DNA of 64,000 nt, from contig JAEUHG010000103.1 of the NCBI GenBank assembly GCA_016795425.1, positions 30,662-94,661 of the forward strand. Reading direction: 5' to 3'. This document shows positions 43,205 through 53,700 of the stretch, in pieces (within the stretch, counting starts at the first letter, position 1; the number at the start of each line of letters is the position of its first letter). The position numbers and the translations under genes are program-made. This stretch comes from Verrucomicrobiales bacterium (GTDB lineage: Bacteria; Verrucomicrobiota; Verrucomicrobiia; Limisphaerales; CAIMTB01). The notes below the pieces were generated by a model. It was not told the origin of the DNA. It did no database searches and saw nothing but the letters and a program-made list of their open reading frames with translations.

Positions 43205-45739
43205 TCAGTGGACGTGCTCGGGCCCGGGTGTTCGGAGTCGTTCGTCCTGTGGGTGGGTGCCGACCTCGCCGCGGTATTCGCTGGCGCGGCGGAAGGCGAG
43301 ATCGGCGCATCGCGTCTCCACGCCGTCAGGCGAAGTCGCGCGGATGGGCAAGGCGTATTGTCCGTCGGGCAAGGAGAATCGATAACTGAAGGTGCCGTCG
43401 GGTCGGAGTTGGATGGTGCGGTCGCCGATGCGCACCGTTGCCTTGGGATCGGTGGCGCCGTAGACGATCAATTCGGCGTTGACGTTGAACCAGAACCCTC
43501 GCGCGCCCGGTTGCGATTCGCCGAAGGGACTCGAAAGGCTCGAGAGGGGACTGACCTCGGCCTGTCCGAGGCTGCTGATGGGAAGTTCTCCGGACGAAAT
43601 GCCGCTCATGAGCTGGCGGCGCAGCAGTTCGGTGATCTCGAGCGACCCGATCCAGACCCGCCGGACCTCGTCCATGCTGATGAGTTTTGCCAGGGCCGCC
43701 TCCTGTTCGGGCGACCAAGCGGCGCCCATGGCCGCCGGTGTCGCGGACGGGATCCGAAGTTCCGGATGTCCATGAGCCTGTAGCTCCCGGATGGCATCGA
43801 GCAGGGGAAGATTGCCAGCGGCGGCTTCGCGGACGAGGCGTACCAGTGTGGCCATCGGAATGTCGAACGGGAGCGTCTCGAAGCGCACCCAGGTTTCGTT
43901 CGACAGGTCTTCCGCGGGCGTCACGGTCGCCGCTGAACGGGAGATCTGCATCCAGGCCTGTTGGGCATCGTAATAGCCAAGCTCCGCGACGTATCTGGTC
44001 GAGGCACTCGGAACGTGCAGGAACCAGTTGCGGCTCTCAGGATGCACCGCTTGTTCGACGACTGGCCGTCCCTCCAGTGCCTTGGCGTACACGCGAACCA
44101 CCAGGTGACCATCGACCGACAACCGATTGTAGTCCTTCAGTTGGTCATCTGTAAGGTCCCAATAAGCAAAGAGCCAATGGGGATCCCGAGCCACCAGCAG
44201 CAATTTGCGAGTGCCGTACGCGGCGGGGAGTTCACCGGCAACCAACGACGGCACGGTGCTCGGAAGTTGGCTGGGACCCAACACGTATCGGTTTCCGGGA
44301 CCTCCGACCGAAGGACCCTTTGAGGCATCGCCTTCCAGCAGAATGGCTGGAACCTCTGACGGGGGCAGCGTCTGGGAGGTCGGGACGGCGCCGCGGCGTG
44401 GGGTTTTGCCGGAGGAGCCGCTGGCGACGACGGCCTTCTTAGCCGTCGGCACGGCGGGTGCCGGCTTGGCGGGCGTGGCCGGTGCGGCCGAAGTAGCCGG
44501 GATCGCCTTGGGTGCCGGCGCTGGTGCCGGGGGTGGCACGGGCACGGCCGCTGGAGCGGGCGAAGGTGCCGGTCGGGCGCTGGCCGTGGCTTTGGGCGCT
44601 GGAGCGGGAGAACGAGAGGGAGAGGGAGCAGGAGACGCCGCCGGTTTGGCAGCGGGGGACGCCTTGGCGGCCGGCGATGGAGACGGGGACGGGGACGGAG
44701 ATGGACGCGGTTGGGGAGGGGGTACGGGTGCGGTGGCAGAGCTTGCCGGCAGTTTTGCCGGGGTTATTGGCGCCGGAGTTGCGGGCGACGGGGATTTTCC
44801 TTTGGCGGCCGGTGCGGCCGGAACCGGGGGTGTTGGGGTAGGCCCCGCCGGAGGGGTCGGCACTTTTGGATTTGGGGGTGAAGGCGGCGTCGAGGGCTTC
44901 TCGGTCGTGTCACCTTGAGCGCGTCGGCTTTTGGCTCCGGAGGATTTTTGCTTGGCCATGGATTTGGGATTCGTGGTGACGGACGGGTTCGGGGTGGCCG
45001 CGGCTCGGGGCGTTGGCGGAGCCTCGGAGCGTGGCCGAAGTTCGGCTTGAGTGCGAGGAGCGGATGGCGTCGGGGATGGAATCGACGCTGGGGACGGTGT
45101 CGTTCGAGAGGGTTTGGCGACGGTGTCGCGGGCGAGGGGGACAGGAGTTGCCGGCGGGCGCGTCGAGCCCGGCTTGGCGGCGACGTTCGGAAGGGCAGCC
45201 GCCGCCTTGGGGGGCTCGGGGGGAGGGGGCGGCACCGTTTTCGTCGCGGATTTCGACGGCACACGGGTCACCGGCTTCGGTGGGTTCGCAGGAGGCGCCG
45301 TGACGGGCGGGGGTGGCGTGGGGGGCTGTGCCGGTGGCGACCCGGACTTCGCCGGTAACAACGGTGACGTCGCTGCGGCTTTGGGCTTGGACCGCGCCTT
45401 GGGTTGAGGCGCCGGTTTTGGTAGAGGCGCCGGATTCGGTGCCGCTTCCGGTGGCTTGACCGGCTTCGGTGCTGGGGCCTTTTTCGGCGCGGCCGTCCTC
45501 GCCGGTTGAGCCGCCGATTTAACTTTTGAACCGGACCGGATTGGCTGGGTCGCCGGTTTGGGCGCGACGGCACGCGCATCCGGTGATGATTTAGGGCGTG
45601 GCGGCGCGGGGACCGTTTTTTTGGCGGCGATGGAGGTCGCGGTCGGCTTGCGAGCCTTTGGGGCGGGCTTGCTTGCCGAACTTGGACGCTGAGATGAGGT
45701 GGTCCGCTTTTTCGGGACCTGATTTTTCTCCGGATTCAT
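43205..45739 (-). CDS. DUF4912 domain protein with a very long Pro/Ala-rich arm
   Basis: An 844-residue protein in two parts. Residues 1 to about 480 are low complexity, dominated by Pro, Ala, Lys and Ser, with local runs such as PSPSPSPSPSP and APAPAPKA. From about 500 on there is a DUF4912 domain (LPAAYGTRKLLLVARDPHWL, FAYWDLTDDQLKDYNRL) and further segments with FWFNVNAELIVYGATDPKAT, a beta-rich module that recalls glycogen-binding or starch-like folds. The DUF4912 role is not established; members often neighbour GH57 branching enzymes, as here. The ATG at 45739 is taken as start; an in-frame TTG is at 45763. The arm could be a flexible tether or binding region. Confidence 0.82.
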   Translation of the reverse strand: MNPEKNQVPKKRTTSSQRPSSASKPAPKARKPTATSIAAKKTVPAPPRPKSSPDARAVAPKPATQPIRSGSKVKSAAQPARTAAPKKAPAPKPVKPPEAAPNPAPLPKPAPQPKARSKPKAAATSPLLPAKSGSPPAQPPTPPPPVTAPPANPPKPVTRVPSKSATKTVPPPPPEPPKAAAALPNVAAKPGSTRPPATPVPLARDTVAKPSRTTPSPASIPSPTPSAPRTQAELRPRSEAPPTPRAAATPNPSVTTNPKSMAKQKSSGAKSRRAQGDTTEKPSTPPSPPNPKVPTPPAGPTPTPPVPAAPAAKGKSPSPATPAPITPAKLPASSATAPVPPPQPRPSPSPSPSPSPAAKASPAAKPAASPAPSPSRSPAPAPKATASARPAPSPAPAAVPVPPPAPAPAPKAIPATSAAPATPAKPAPAVPTAKKAVVASGSSGKTPRRGAVPTSQTLPPSEVPAILLEGDASKGPSVGGPGNRYVLGPSQLPSTVPSLVAGELPAAYGTRKLLLVARDPHWLFAYWDLTDDQLKDYNRLSVDGHLVVRVYAKALEGRPVVEQAVHPESRNWFLHVPSASTRYVAELGYYDAQQAWMQISRSAATVTPAEDLSNETWVRFETLPFDIPMATLVRLVREAAAGNLPLLDAIRELQAHGHPELRIPSATPAAMGAAWSPEQEAALAKLISMDEVRRVWIGSLEITELLRRQLMSGISSGELPISSLGQAEVSPLSSLSSPFGESQPGARGFWFNVNAELIVYGATDPKATVRIGDRTIQLRPDGTFSYRFSLPDGQYALPIRATSPDGVETRCADLAFRRASEYRGEVGTHPQDERLRTPGPEHVH

Positions 45740-45925
45740 TACAACCGCCGGTACCGGATTCAACGCAAGGGGTAGGATGCGGAACCCGGTGGCCAGACAC
45801 CGAAGCGTCGTTACGGCACCCTGCGTATCGCGGCAAGACGAAAGAGCCGCGAAGGGGCAACAACGGATGACGCGACTATGTCGAGAATTGGCGGGCTGGC
45901 GGTGGGGGCGAGGCAGCCGCGCGAA

Positions 45926-47623
45926 CTATCCGCGGACTCGGCGTCGGCATTGGCGCGCGATGCCCAGTCCCAGGATCACGACGCCGAAGACTCCGGGGGC
46001 GAGGTGCCCGGCTTCCGGGACGATCGCATAGACGCCGACACGGGAGCCGACCTCGTAGCCGACAAACAGGAGCGGGACGCCCAGCGGCGAGTCTTGCGCC
46101 GACACGAACTCCAGGCCTTCCGGGCCGAGTTCGCCGGTGTTGAAGTAGTCGACGAAGGTGGGGGACGCCGGAGCCGAGACATCGAAGATGGCCACGCCGC
46201 CGACGCGTTCCAGGCCGATGAACGCCCAAAGACGGCCGTTGACCTCGCCGAGCGTCACGCCCTCCGGCTCGGGTCCCTTGTTGTCCGATCGCGTATCGAA
46301 ACTGGAGTCCGTTCCGTCGGAGTTAAAGAGCAACGGTACTTCGTTGGCGGTGATTTCCTCGAGCAACGAACCGGAATCCCACACGCGCTTTCCGCTCCTC
46401 GCATCCCAAATGCTGAAGCTGCGGGTGCCGAACATGGTGGGCTCGGCGATCTCGCCGTCGGCGTCGAGTCCGTCCTGCAGCGAAACGGTGAGTCGCCCGA
46501 GCGCGGCGTTCGCGAGCGCATTGCCGCCGTATAGGCTGTCGAGGTGGGAACGTGTGGCCGGGTCGAGAGCCGGGCGTCCACCCGACCCGAGTTGGCTGAG
46601 GCGCGCGTCATCGGCGACCAGGGGATGGCCGCTGCGGACGTTATCGGGCGGGCGGGCGTCTCCTTCGTTTGCGGTGATGACGAAGTCGCTGCCACCGGCG
46701 GTGAAGGACGCGATGGCATCGGGCATCGGCATGCCCGCGATCCAATCGTTGATGGCGATGCCTCCGTCCCGATCCGATGCATCGATGCGTTGGGTGAGGG
46801 TTCCCAGCGACCGAACCGCGGTCCATTGGCGGGTGTCCAAGTCGAATTCACCGAGGGCGTTATTCTCCTGCAGCGACACATAGAGTTTGCCGTGGCGTTC
46901 GGTGATGTACTCCGGTTCGAGGTCGAGGTGGCGTTCGGCGCGGTTCGATGGATTGACGCGGATGCCATCCAAGGCGACGCCCGGGGCGAGGTTCGCCGGG
47001 GAAAAGTCATAGGTGGCGACCTGGGCCGAACCCAGAACGGCAACGTCCGTGTGCCGCGCGATGGAGGAGAGGTCAACGATGCTGACGGATCCCGGGCGGT
47101 CAAAATGCTGGAAGGGTGCGGCCGCGCCCTCGCTGACCGGCTCCCCTTCATTGGCGATTAACAGTCGGGTGCCGTCGGCCGAGAAGCGCACCATGTCGGG
47201 ATGATAACCGACCTCGAGGGAGTGAAGCACGGTTCCCGCCTGGGGATCAAAGAACACGATGCGACCTGGATGGGAGCCACTCTGTTGCGGAATGAAGGTG
47301 GCCACGCCGAATCCGCGGCCGAGAGGGTCGGCGGCCACGCTGCTGACGGCTCCGACGGAAAGGCCGTCCAATGTGCTGAGATCGATGAGGCGGGCGCTCG
47401 TCAGGGACTTGGGGTTGGCCGCTTCGATGATCTGGACCCCGGCGTTGCCGGCGGATCCATACGTGTTGAAGAGGAGATCCGACGCACGATCAAAGGCCAC
47501 GATTTCGGAGCTGCTGGGCGGGCCGGCGAAACTGTCGAGTTGACGGATCTCGACGGCGGAAGCTCCCAGGGAGGTAAGCGTGGATAGAACAGTCAGGGCG
47601 CGGGTGGGGACTTGCATGGGCAT
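45926..47623 (-). CDS. Choice-of-anchor I domain protein with PEP-CTERM-like tail
   Basis: A 565-residue exported protein with a signal peptide (RALTVLSTLTSLGASA). Its body resembles the 'choice-of-anchor I' domain, a seven-bladed-propeller-like region found with phosphatase-like and anchored exoproteins (FDRASDLLFNTYGSAGNAGV, FSADGTRLLIANEGEP, NEGDARPPDN, KGPEPEGVTLGEVNGR, FIGLERVGGVAIFDVSAP). The C-terminus is VPEAGHLAPGVFGVVILGLG followed by a basic cluster, matching the PEP-CTERM layout (VPE-like motif, helix, Arg cluster) that exosortase sorts in Gram-negative bacteria. No exosortase gene is in this window. Enzymatic activity is unknown. Confidence 0.83.
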   Translation of the reverse strand: MPMQVPTRALTVLSTLTSLGASAVEIRQLDSFAGPPSSSEIVAFDRASDLLFNTYGSAGNAGVQIIEAANPKSLTSARLIDLSTLDGLSVGAVSSVAADPLGRGFGVATFIPQQSGSHPGRIVFFDPQAGTVLHSLEVGYHPDMVRFSADGTRLLIANEGEPVSEGAAAPFQHFDRPGSVSIVDLSSIARHTDVAVLGSAQVATYDFSPANLAPGVALDGIRVNPSNRAERHLDLEPEYITERHGKLYVSLQENNALGEFDLDTRQWTAVRSLGTLTQRIDASDRDGGIAINDWIAGMPMPDAIASFTAGGSDFVITANEGDARPPDNVRSGHPLVADDARLSQLGSGGRPALDPATRSHLDSLYGGNALANAALGRLTVSLQDGLDADGEIAEPTMFGTRSFSIWDARSGKRVWDSGSLLEEITANEVPLLFNSDGTDSSFDTRSDNKGPEPEGVTLGEVNGRLWAFIGLERVGGVAIFDVSAPASPTFVDYFNTGELGPEGLEFVSAQDSPLGVPLLFVGYEVGSRVGVYAIVPEAGHLAPGVFGVVILGLGIARQCRRRVRG

Positions 47624-47799
47624 CAGGGACTCTGAGAGCCGCTATTCTCTCGAGCCGGGTCACACGGAGATGGTGTGACGGTGACAATTGGGAAACGAAT
47701 CGCGTTCGTTCCCCTCCCCCGGTTGCCTCTCTTGGAGGCAGTCGTGCCGGCAAGCCCAGGACGACCGATGCCCGGGCGATGCATGCGGCCTGCTGCCGC

Positions 47800-49242
47800 T
47801 CAGGCCTTCGGCGCCAGGGCCTTTTCCCAGCGACGCAACTGGCGTCGCACTTCGGTGGACCCAGGCGCCCCGATCAGGTTGCGCCGTTGCATCGCCGCCT
47901 TGAGGTCGAAGACCTCCGCGACGTCCTTCTCAAAGCGATCCGAGGCCGAACGCATCTCCTCAAGGGAGAGCTGGTTCAACGGGCGACCGCTCAGCTCCGC
48001 CAGCGCCACCACCGCACCGACGGCGTGGTGCGCCAGGCGGAACGGAACGCCTTTGCGAACCAGGTAATCGGCGAGATCGGTGGCCAGCAAAGCGGGGTCG
48101 GCGGCGGCCCGCGCGCAGGTGGATGGCACGATCGTGGTGTGGCGCAACATGGCGGCCATGAGCCGAAGGCACGAGCGGACCGTGTCGCTGGTGTCGAACA
48201 GCCTTTCCTTGTCCTCCTGCAGGTCGCGATTGTAGGTCATCGGCAGACCCTTGAGCAGGACCAGAAGTGACATCAGGTTGCCCAGAACCCGACCGGATTT
48301 GCCACGGGTCAGTTCCGCGACGTCCGGGTTCTTCTTTTGCGGCATGAGGGACGAGCCGGTGGTGTAGGCGTCCGCGATGCGGATGAATCCAAACTCCGCG
48401 GTCGCCCAGAGCACCACATCCTCGGCAAGCCGACTGAGGTGAACAGCGGTCAGCGCGGCGGCGGCCGAAAACTCGACCACGAAATCCCGGTCGCTCACGC
48501 CGTCCATGGAGTTCTGCGTCACCTGCGGCCGACCGCGTTCGTCCACGAAACCCAGTTCGCGGGCGACGCCCTCACGGTCGAGAGGCAGTGTGCTGCCAGC
48601 CAGGGCACCGGAGCCCAGGGGACAGACATTGGCACGCCGCGCCGCATCCCGGAATCGCTGGCGGTCGCGTTCCAGCATCTCGACATACGCCAGCAGGTGG
48701 TGGGCGAAGGCGACGGGTTGGCCGCGCTGCAGGTGGGTGTAGCCCGGGATCAGGACCTCCGGCTCGCGGGCGCCCAGTTCCACGAGGCTGCGTTGGAGAT
48801 CCCGCAGTTCTTCATCGACCGCCGAGATCTCGTCGCGCACCCACAAGCGCATGTCGAGGGCCACCTGGTCGTTGCGCGAGCGTGCCGTGTGAAGTTTGGC
48901 ACCAGCGGGGGCGCGGCGGGTGAGTTCGGCTTCGATGTTCATGTGAACATCCTCCAACTCCGATTTCCAATCGAAGGATCCTCTTTCGATGTCGGACGCG
49001 ATGGACTCGAGTCCATGGAGGATCTCGTCGCGTTCCTTGGCCGTGAGAATGCCGATGCGCGCGAGCATGCGGGCATGGGCCATGGAACCGCGGATGTCTT
49101 GTCGCCAAAGGCGCCAGTCGAAGCTGATGGATTCTGAAAACGCGGCCACGTCATGGGACGGGCCGGACGCAAAGCGACCGGAGCGCGAGACAGCCGCCGA
49201 GGCACCAGCCTTGCGGGAAGCGGAAGAGCGTTTCATGGCCAT
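47800..49242 (-). CDS. argH: Argininosuccinate lyase
   Basis: ArgH splits argininosuccinate to arginine and fumarate, the last step of arginine synthesis. The 480-residue protein includes the N-terminal GRFASGPSHDVAAFSESISF, HTARSRNDQVALDMRLWVRD, GYTHLQRGQPVAFAHHLLAY and the fumarase-superfamily signature GSSLMPQKKNPDVAEL near residue 294 with the catalytic serine. Length is normal (about 460-480). The frame extends to 49464, but the ATG at 49242 begins just before a short basic arm and the conserved N-terminus. It is divergent from the Tat-exported oxidoreductase at 49409. No other arginine genes are nearby. Confidence 0.95.
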   Translation of the reverse strand: MAMKRSSASRKAGASAAVSRSGRFASGPSHDVAAFSESISFDWRLWRQDIRGSMAHARMLARIGILTAKERDEILHGLESIASDIERGSFDWKSELEDVHMNIEAELTRRAPAGAKLHTARSRNDQVALDMRLWVRDEISAVDEELRDLQRSLVELGAREPEVLIPGYTHLQRGQPVAFAHHLLAYVEMLERDRQRFRDAARRANVCPLGSGALAGSTLPLDREGVARELGFVDERGRPQVTQNSMDGVSDRDFVVEFSAAAALTAVHLSRLAEDVVLWATAEFGFIRIADAYTTGSSLMPQKKNPDVAELTRGKSGRVLGNLMSLLVLLKGLPMTYNRDLQEDKERLFDTSDTVRSCLRLMAAMLRHTTIVPSTCARAAADPALLATDLADYLVRKGVPFRLAHHAVGAVVALAELSGRPLNQLSLEEMRSASDRFEKDVAEVFDLKAAMQRRNLIGAPGSTEVRRQLRRWEKALAPKA

Positions 49243-49408
49243 GTGGCGGGGTGATTCTGGGGAAGGCGGGGAATGGGGCCAAGCGGGGATTCGCGACCCC
49301 GATGCGGGATGGCCGGGCGTCGGGTGGGGGCGGCAGCCGGAGGATTGGCGACACCATTCCGCCCCTTGGAGATTGTAGGGGAGTGCCTGAATTCCTTTCC
49401 ATCGACGC

Positions 49409-50773
49409 ATGAAAACCCCGACTCGTCCCGGATCGTCCCGCCGTGAGTTTCTATCCCAGACCACCCGAGTGGCCGCAGCCTCGGCACTGGCCGGCGTGGT
49501 TCTGCCTCATGTGCACGCGGTAGACAGCCAGACCGTTCAAGTGGCCTTGGTCGGGTGCGGCGGGCGGGGCACGGGTGCGGCTGCGAACGCGCTTTCGACG
49601 CAACAGGGGCCGATCAAGCTGGTGGCGATGGCGGACGTGTTCGATCGCAAGCTCAAGAACAGTTACGAGGGTCTGAAGAAAGAGCATAGCGAGCGGGTGG
49701 AGGTGCCGGACGACCGCAAATTCATCGGGTTCGAGGGTTACAAGCAGGCCATCGATTGCCTGAAACCCGGCGACGTGGTGGTCCTCACGACGCCGCCGGC
49801 CTTTCGCTGGGTCCAATTCAAATACGCCATTGAGAAGGGCGTGAATGTCTTCATGGAGAAGCCCGTCACGGTGGACGGACCGTCGACGCGCAAGATGCTG
49901 GCCCTGGCGGACGAAGCGGACAAAAAGGGATTGAAGGTCGGGGTCGGATTGATGGTGCGCCATTGCCGCGGACGGCAGCAGTTGCACAAGCGGATCCAGG
50001 ACGGCGAGATTGGCGAGCTATCCTATTTGCGGGCCTACCGCATGGGAGGCGCGGCGGGCAACGCAGGTCCCAAGCCGGCGGACATGACCGAGGTGATGTA
50101 CCAGATCCAACGGTTCCACAGCTTCCTGTGGGCCAGCGGCGGTCTTTTCAGCGACTACAACATCCATCAAATCGACGAGTGCTGCTGGATGAAGAACGAA
50201 TGGCCGGTGAAAGCCCATGCGGTGGGTGGACGGGTCTATCGCGGCAATGCGGTCGACCAGAACTTCGACAACTACTCGATCGAATACACGTTCCAAGACG
50301 GCATGAAGTTCTTCTTCGTGGGCCGGAGCATTCCCGGCTGTCATGACGAATTCTCCAGTTATGCCCATGGCACCACCGGGTGCGCCATCGTCTCCACCAA
50401 CGTGCATACACCCGGAAAGGTGCGCACCTTCAAGGGCCAGGATTTCGCACGCGAGAAGATGATCTGGGCGTTCCCCCAACCCGAACCCAACCCTTACCAA
50501 CTCGAGTGGGACGACCTGATGGAGGCCATCCGCAAGGACAAGCCTTACAACGAGGCGCGGCGCGGGGCCATCGCGAGTCTGGTGACGTCCATGGGCCGGA
50601 TGGCGGCCCACACGGGCCAGGTCATCACCTACGAACAGATCCTGAATTCAGAGCATGAGTTCGCCCCTGACGTGGACAAACTCACGCCGACCGCGCCCGC
50701 GCCGGTCCAGGTCGACGCCAACGGTCGGTATCCGCAGCCGGAGCCCGGGATCAAGAAGGACCGGGAGTATTGA
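49409..50773 (+). CDS. Tat-exported Gfo/Idh/MocA family oxidoreductase
   Basis: A 454-residue protein with a twin-arginine signal (SRREFLSQTTRVAAASALAG, starting at residue 10), so it is exported folded with its cofactor. The Rossmann domain has VQVALVGCGGRGTGAAAN, KLVAMADVFDRKL and VFMEKPVTVDGPSTRKML with the family EKP lysine. The C-terminal region includes LFSDYNIHQIDECCWMKN. Exported oxidoreductases of this family are numerous in Planctomycetes and Verrucomicrobiota and are thought to act on sugars in the periplasm; the substrate cannot be identified. It is a distant relative of the cytoplasmic gene at 16961 but is a separate subgroup. Confidence 0.9.
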   Translation: MKTPTRPGSSRREFLSQTTRVAAASALAGVVLPHVHAVDSQTVQVALVGCGGRGTGAAANALSTQQGPIKLVAMADVFDRKLKNSYEGLKKEHSERVEVPDDRKFIGFEGYKQAIDCLKPGDVVVLTTPPAFRWVQFKYAIEKGVNVFMEKPVTVDGPSTRKMLALADEADKKGLKVGVGLMVRHCRGRQQLHKRIQDGEIGELSYLRAYRMGGAAGNAGPKPADMTEVMYQIQRFHSFLWASGGLFSDYNIHQIDECCWMKNEWPVKAHAVGGRVYRGNAVDQNFDNYSIEYTFQDGMKFFFVGRSIPGCHDEFSSYAHGTTGCAIVSTNVHTPGKVRTFKGQDFAREKMIWAFPQPEPNPYQLEWDDLMEAIRKDKPYNEARRGAIASLVTSMGRMAAHTGQVITYEQILNSEHEFAPDVDKLTPTAPAPVQVDANGRYPQPEPGIKKDREY

Positions 50774-50798
50774 GTGGGTGCAGGGTCGATTCGCTGAG

Positions 50799-53700
50799 TC
50801 ACGGCGACGCGAGCGGGTCCGCCGAGCCTGTCGGGTAGCGGATCCTGAAGAGACGCGGAAGGCTCACCGGGCTGACGGGAACCTCAACCTCGACGATGCC
50901 CGGCGAGGTTCGTGGTGCTGGCTCGACCTCGACGACCCAGCGGCCGAGGTCATTGGCGAGTGTGGATTCGAGGATCGCGGGAAGGTGGGGCCTGACCGGA
51001 AAACGGAATTGGAGACGGGCGACGACGCCTTCTTCCAAGGTCGCTTGAACGGTGACCCATCCGTTCCATTCCAGGGGATTCAGTTGCCTCCCGAATTCAT
51101 CGAGCGCCGAAAGACCGTCGCCGTCGTCGTCGGCGTGGGCATTCTCCGGGCTTTTCGCATTCAGGCCGTAGCGCTGTTCCCAGTAGTCGGGCAGCCCGTC
51201 GCCATCGCCATCCACCGCCCGAGCCTCAAGTTGGACAACGCGGCTTGTTTGTGCACCAAGATCGTTGCGCAGGACGACGAAATAGCCGCCTTCGTCGGCA
51301 GGTGAGGTGAAGGGGAACTCGAGACGAGCCCGATCCTGTCCGATGATCGGACCGGCACCCACCTTGTGCCACTGGTACGTGAGCGGTTGACCGGCGGCTT
51401 CGACTTCAAAGGTGGCGGGTGCCGGCGCCGCCACGGTCTGCGATTGCGGCTCCGTCAGAATCCAAGGCTCGACGACCGAAAACTGTGAAATCAGCTCGAG
51501 GGCGAAGCTGAGGTCTGGGGCGTTCGGCTCGGCTTGATGGGTTTCGACCGCCAAAAGGTTGGTGCCTGGAAGCCAGTTGGAAACCTCCAGGGTATGCGCA
51601 ACGAACGCGTTTTTGTTCGTCGATTTGACGGTCGCCAGGGTCTGTGGACCGATCCTTCCCGCGGTTAGGTTCGTGCGAAAAATCTCAGAGCCGTTCAAAT
51701 AAACCAGGGCTCCGTCATTCTGCATCAGGCGCATGACGGCCTGATTGAACGGGCTCTCGGGGCGAGAGAAGGCATGCCGGAAATAGGTGGTCGCGGTTCT
51801 GGCGGGTGGAATCGGCGTCGCCTCGTCCCCTTCGCCGTACCCCAATTGAGCGCGTCCCTGGGACCAGGTCATGTCGTCGAACCCGGGTTGGTTCCATCCT
51901 GTCAGTTCGAGTGAGGGTGCGGGCGCAAAACGCCAGCGAGCATCGGCCGCCACCCAAGTGACGGAATGAATCCGTTTCGCCAGGACTCGAACGGGCGCGA
52001 TAGCCGGTGGCACCATCACATTTCCAACCAGGAAGGCTCGGCATTGGATGAGGACCGGCCCGGGTTCGGTCGGTATCCATAGCTGTTCATAGGGTGGAGC
52101 GGTGACCGTTCCAATCGGGACCTGATCCGCCAGGAACTCGATGCGGGCGATGGGATACGTGGGGTGGATCACGGTTGCCCGGATGGCTAACGGTTCGCCC
52201 TGGATGATGGTCTTGCCGTTGCCGCCCAGAGTCACCGTGCAGGCAGTGTCGATGGCTTCGATGGTGGCGGGTGCCGAGTCCATCGCCTCTCCTGCCCCGT
52301 CCACGGCGCGTGCGATCAATCGGTGTGCTGCCAATGGGGCGTTGGTCCATAGAAGGACAAAGGGCGGCGCCGTGACGGTGCCGATGAGTTGGGTGCCGGC
52401 GTAGAACTCCACGAACCGCACGAAGTCGTCCGGATCCGTGGCTTCCGCGAACAGCAGGAGGTCTCCGGGAAGGGCCACGACCTGACCGTCGACCGGCGTC
52501 ACGAGATGAACGGTTGGCGGGGTGTTGAACCAGTTTGACCCTCCGGGAGTCGGACGTGGCAGCGAAAGAATCCCCTGATCGAAGGGTTCCTTTCGGCCCT
52601 GTGAGATCTCCGGGTACTGCTGATCGAACGTGACCACATCGATCCTGGTGCCCAACGGATCGATAAGCGCCAGTGTGCCCGGATCGTACTCCAATTTGAA
52701 GGCGAGGTGATCCGCGCCGAGGTGGGGCGCGCCATCGGCATGAAAGGCTCGAAAGGTTTTCGGAGGCAGGAAGGTGTGGGCGGGAAAGACATGTCGGTCT
52801 GGCCAGCCCAAGGGTTGGTCGGTCAGAAATGCCCCGCCCAAGTCAATGGGCACGTCGAGGGGGTTGTAGAGTTCGACAAAGCTGCCGGCTTTGCCGATCG
52901 CCAGCCATTCGGTAATTCGCAATGTCGAGCGATCTCCCAGTGGGATCGGTTGGTTCGCCTGGCCCAGCGTCGGGCGGCACAGCGTCCACGCCCCCTCGCG
53001 GTCGCGACCCAGACTCTTGCCGGGGATTTGAAGTCCGAAATGAACGGCATCGATCAGGTGTCCACCGGCGTTCGGGGCGTCGTGAAGGAAAACAGCATCC
53101 CCCTCGGCATCGAAGGCGAAGCCGATGTGAAGGCCGGGAGTCAGGTCGGGATTGCCGGCGACCACGACCAGAAATCCGTTGGCGGGAATCGATGTGCCCG
53201 ATGGGAAAATGAATTTATCCGGCTTCGTCAGGTCGTCACTGAGCCGCATGCCCGACAGATCGATCGCCGATGCGCCGCCGTTATGGAGTTCCAGAAGATC
53301 GGGAAATCCGCCGTGGTGCTCAACGGCGCCACCGTTGGAGGCCAGGACTTCGTGAAGTCGAAGCTGGCGCCGTTGGGTGTCAACGGTCCATGGGCGCGAG
53401 CAGGTGGCGGCCTGGGGGGCCTGCCAACTGCCCGCGGAATTGCGACCAATGACGCAGACTTCGTAGGTTCCCGAGGTCAGATTTGACAGGAGAAGGGGGG
53501 AATCGATGGGGACCTCCGCGGGCTGCCACGGGCCGCCATTCACGGAATAGCGGTAGTGTGTGAGGCCGGGGCCGGCGACCCTGAGGGCAGCGAAAGTGCT
53601 GGCGGTGGGTGTCGAAGCTTCGTTGAAAATAAGAGCGCCCGCGGGCACGTCCGGGCCCATGTCCGTTCCCCACGGGCCGCCTCGGATCGCCGGTGAATCG

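Noticed and set aside
44620..44710. Tandem GGGGAC-like repeats suggestive of a microsatellite or CRISPR-like array
   Set aside because: The repeat simply encodes the Ser-Pro run of the DUF4912 arm. There are no spacers and no direct repeats of CRISPR length.
44205..44918. Gly/Ala-rich open frame on the plus strand
   Set aside because: It is the reverse complement of the Pro/Ala-rich arm of the DUF4912 protein; low-complexity GC-rich DNA naturally leaves several frames open.
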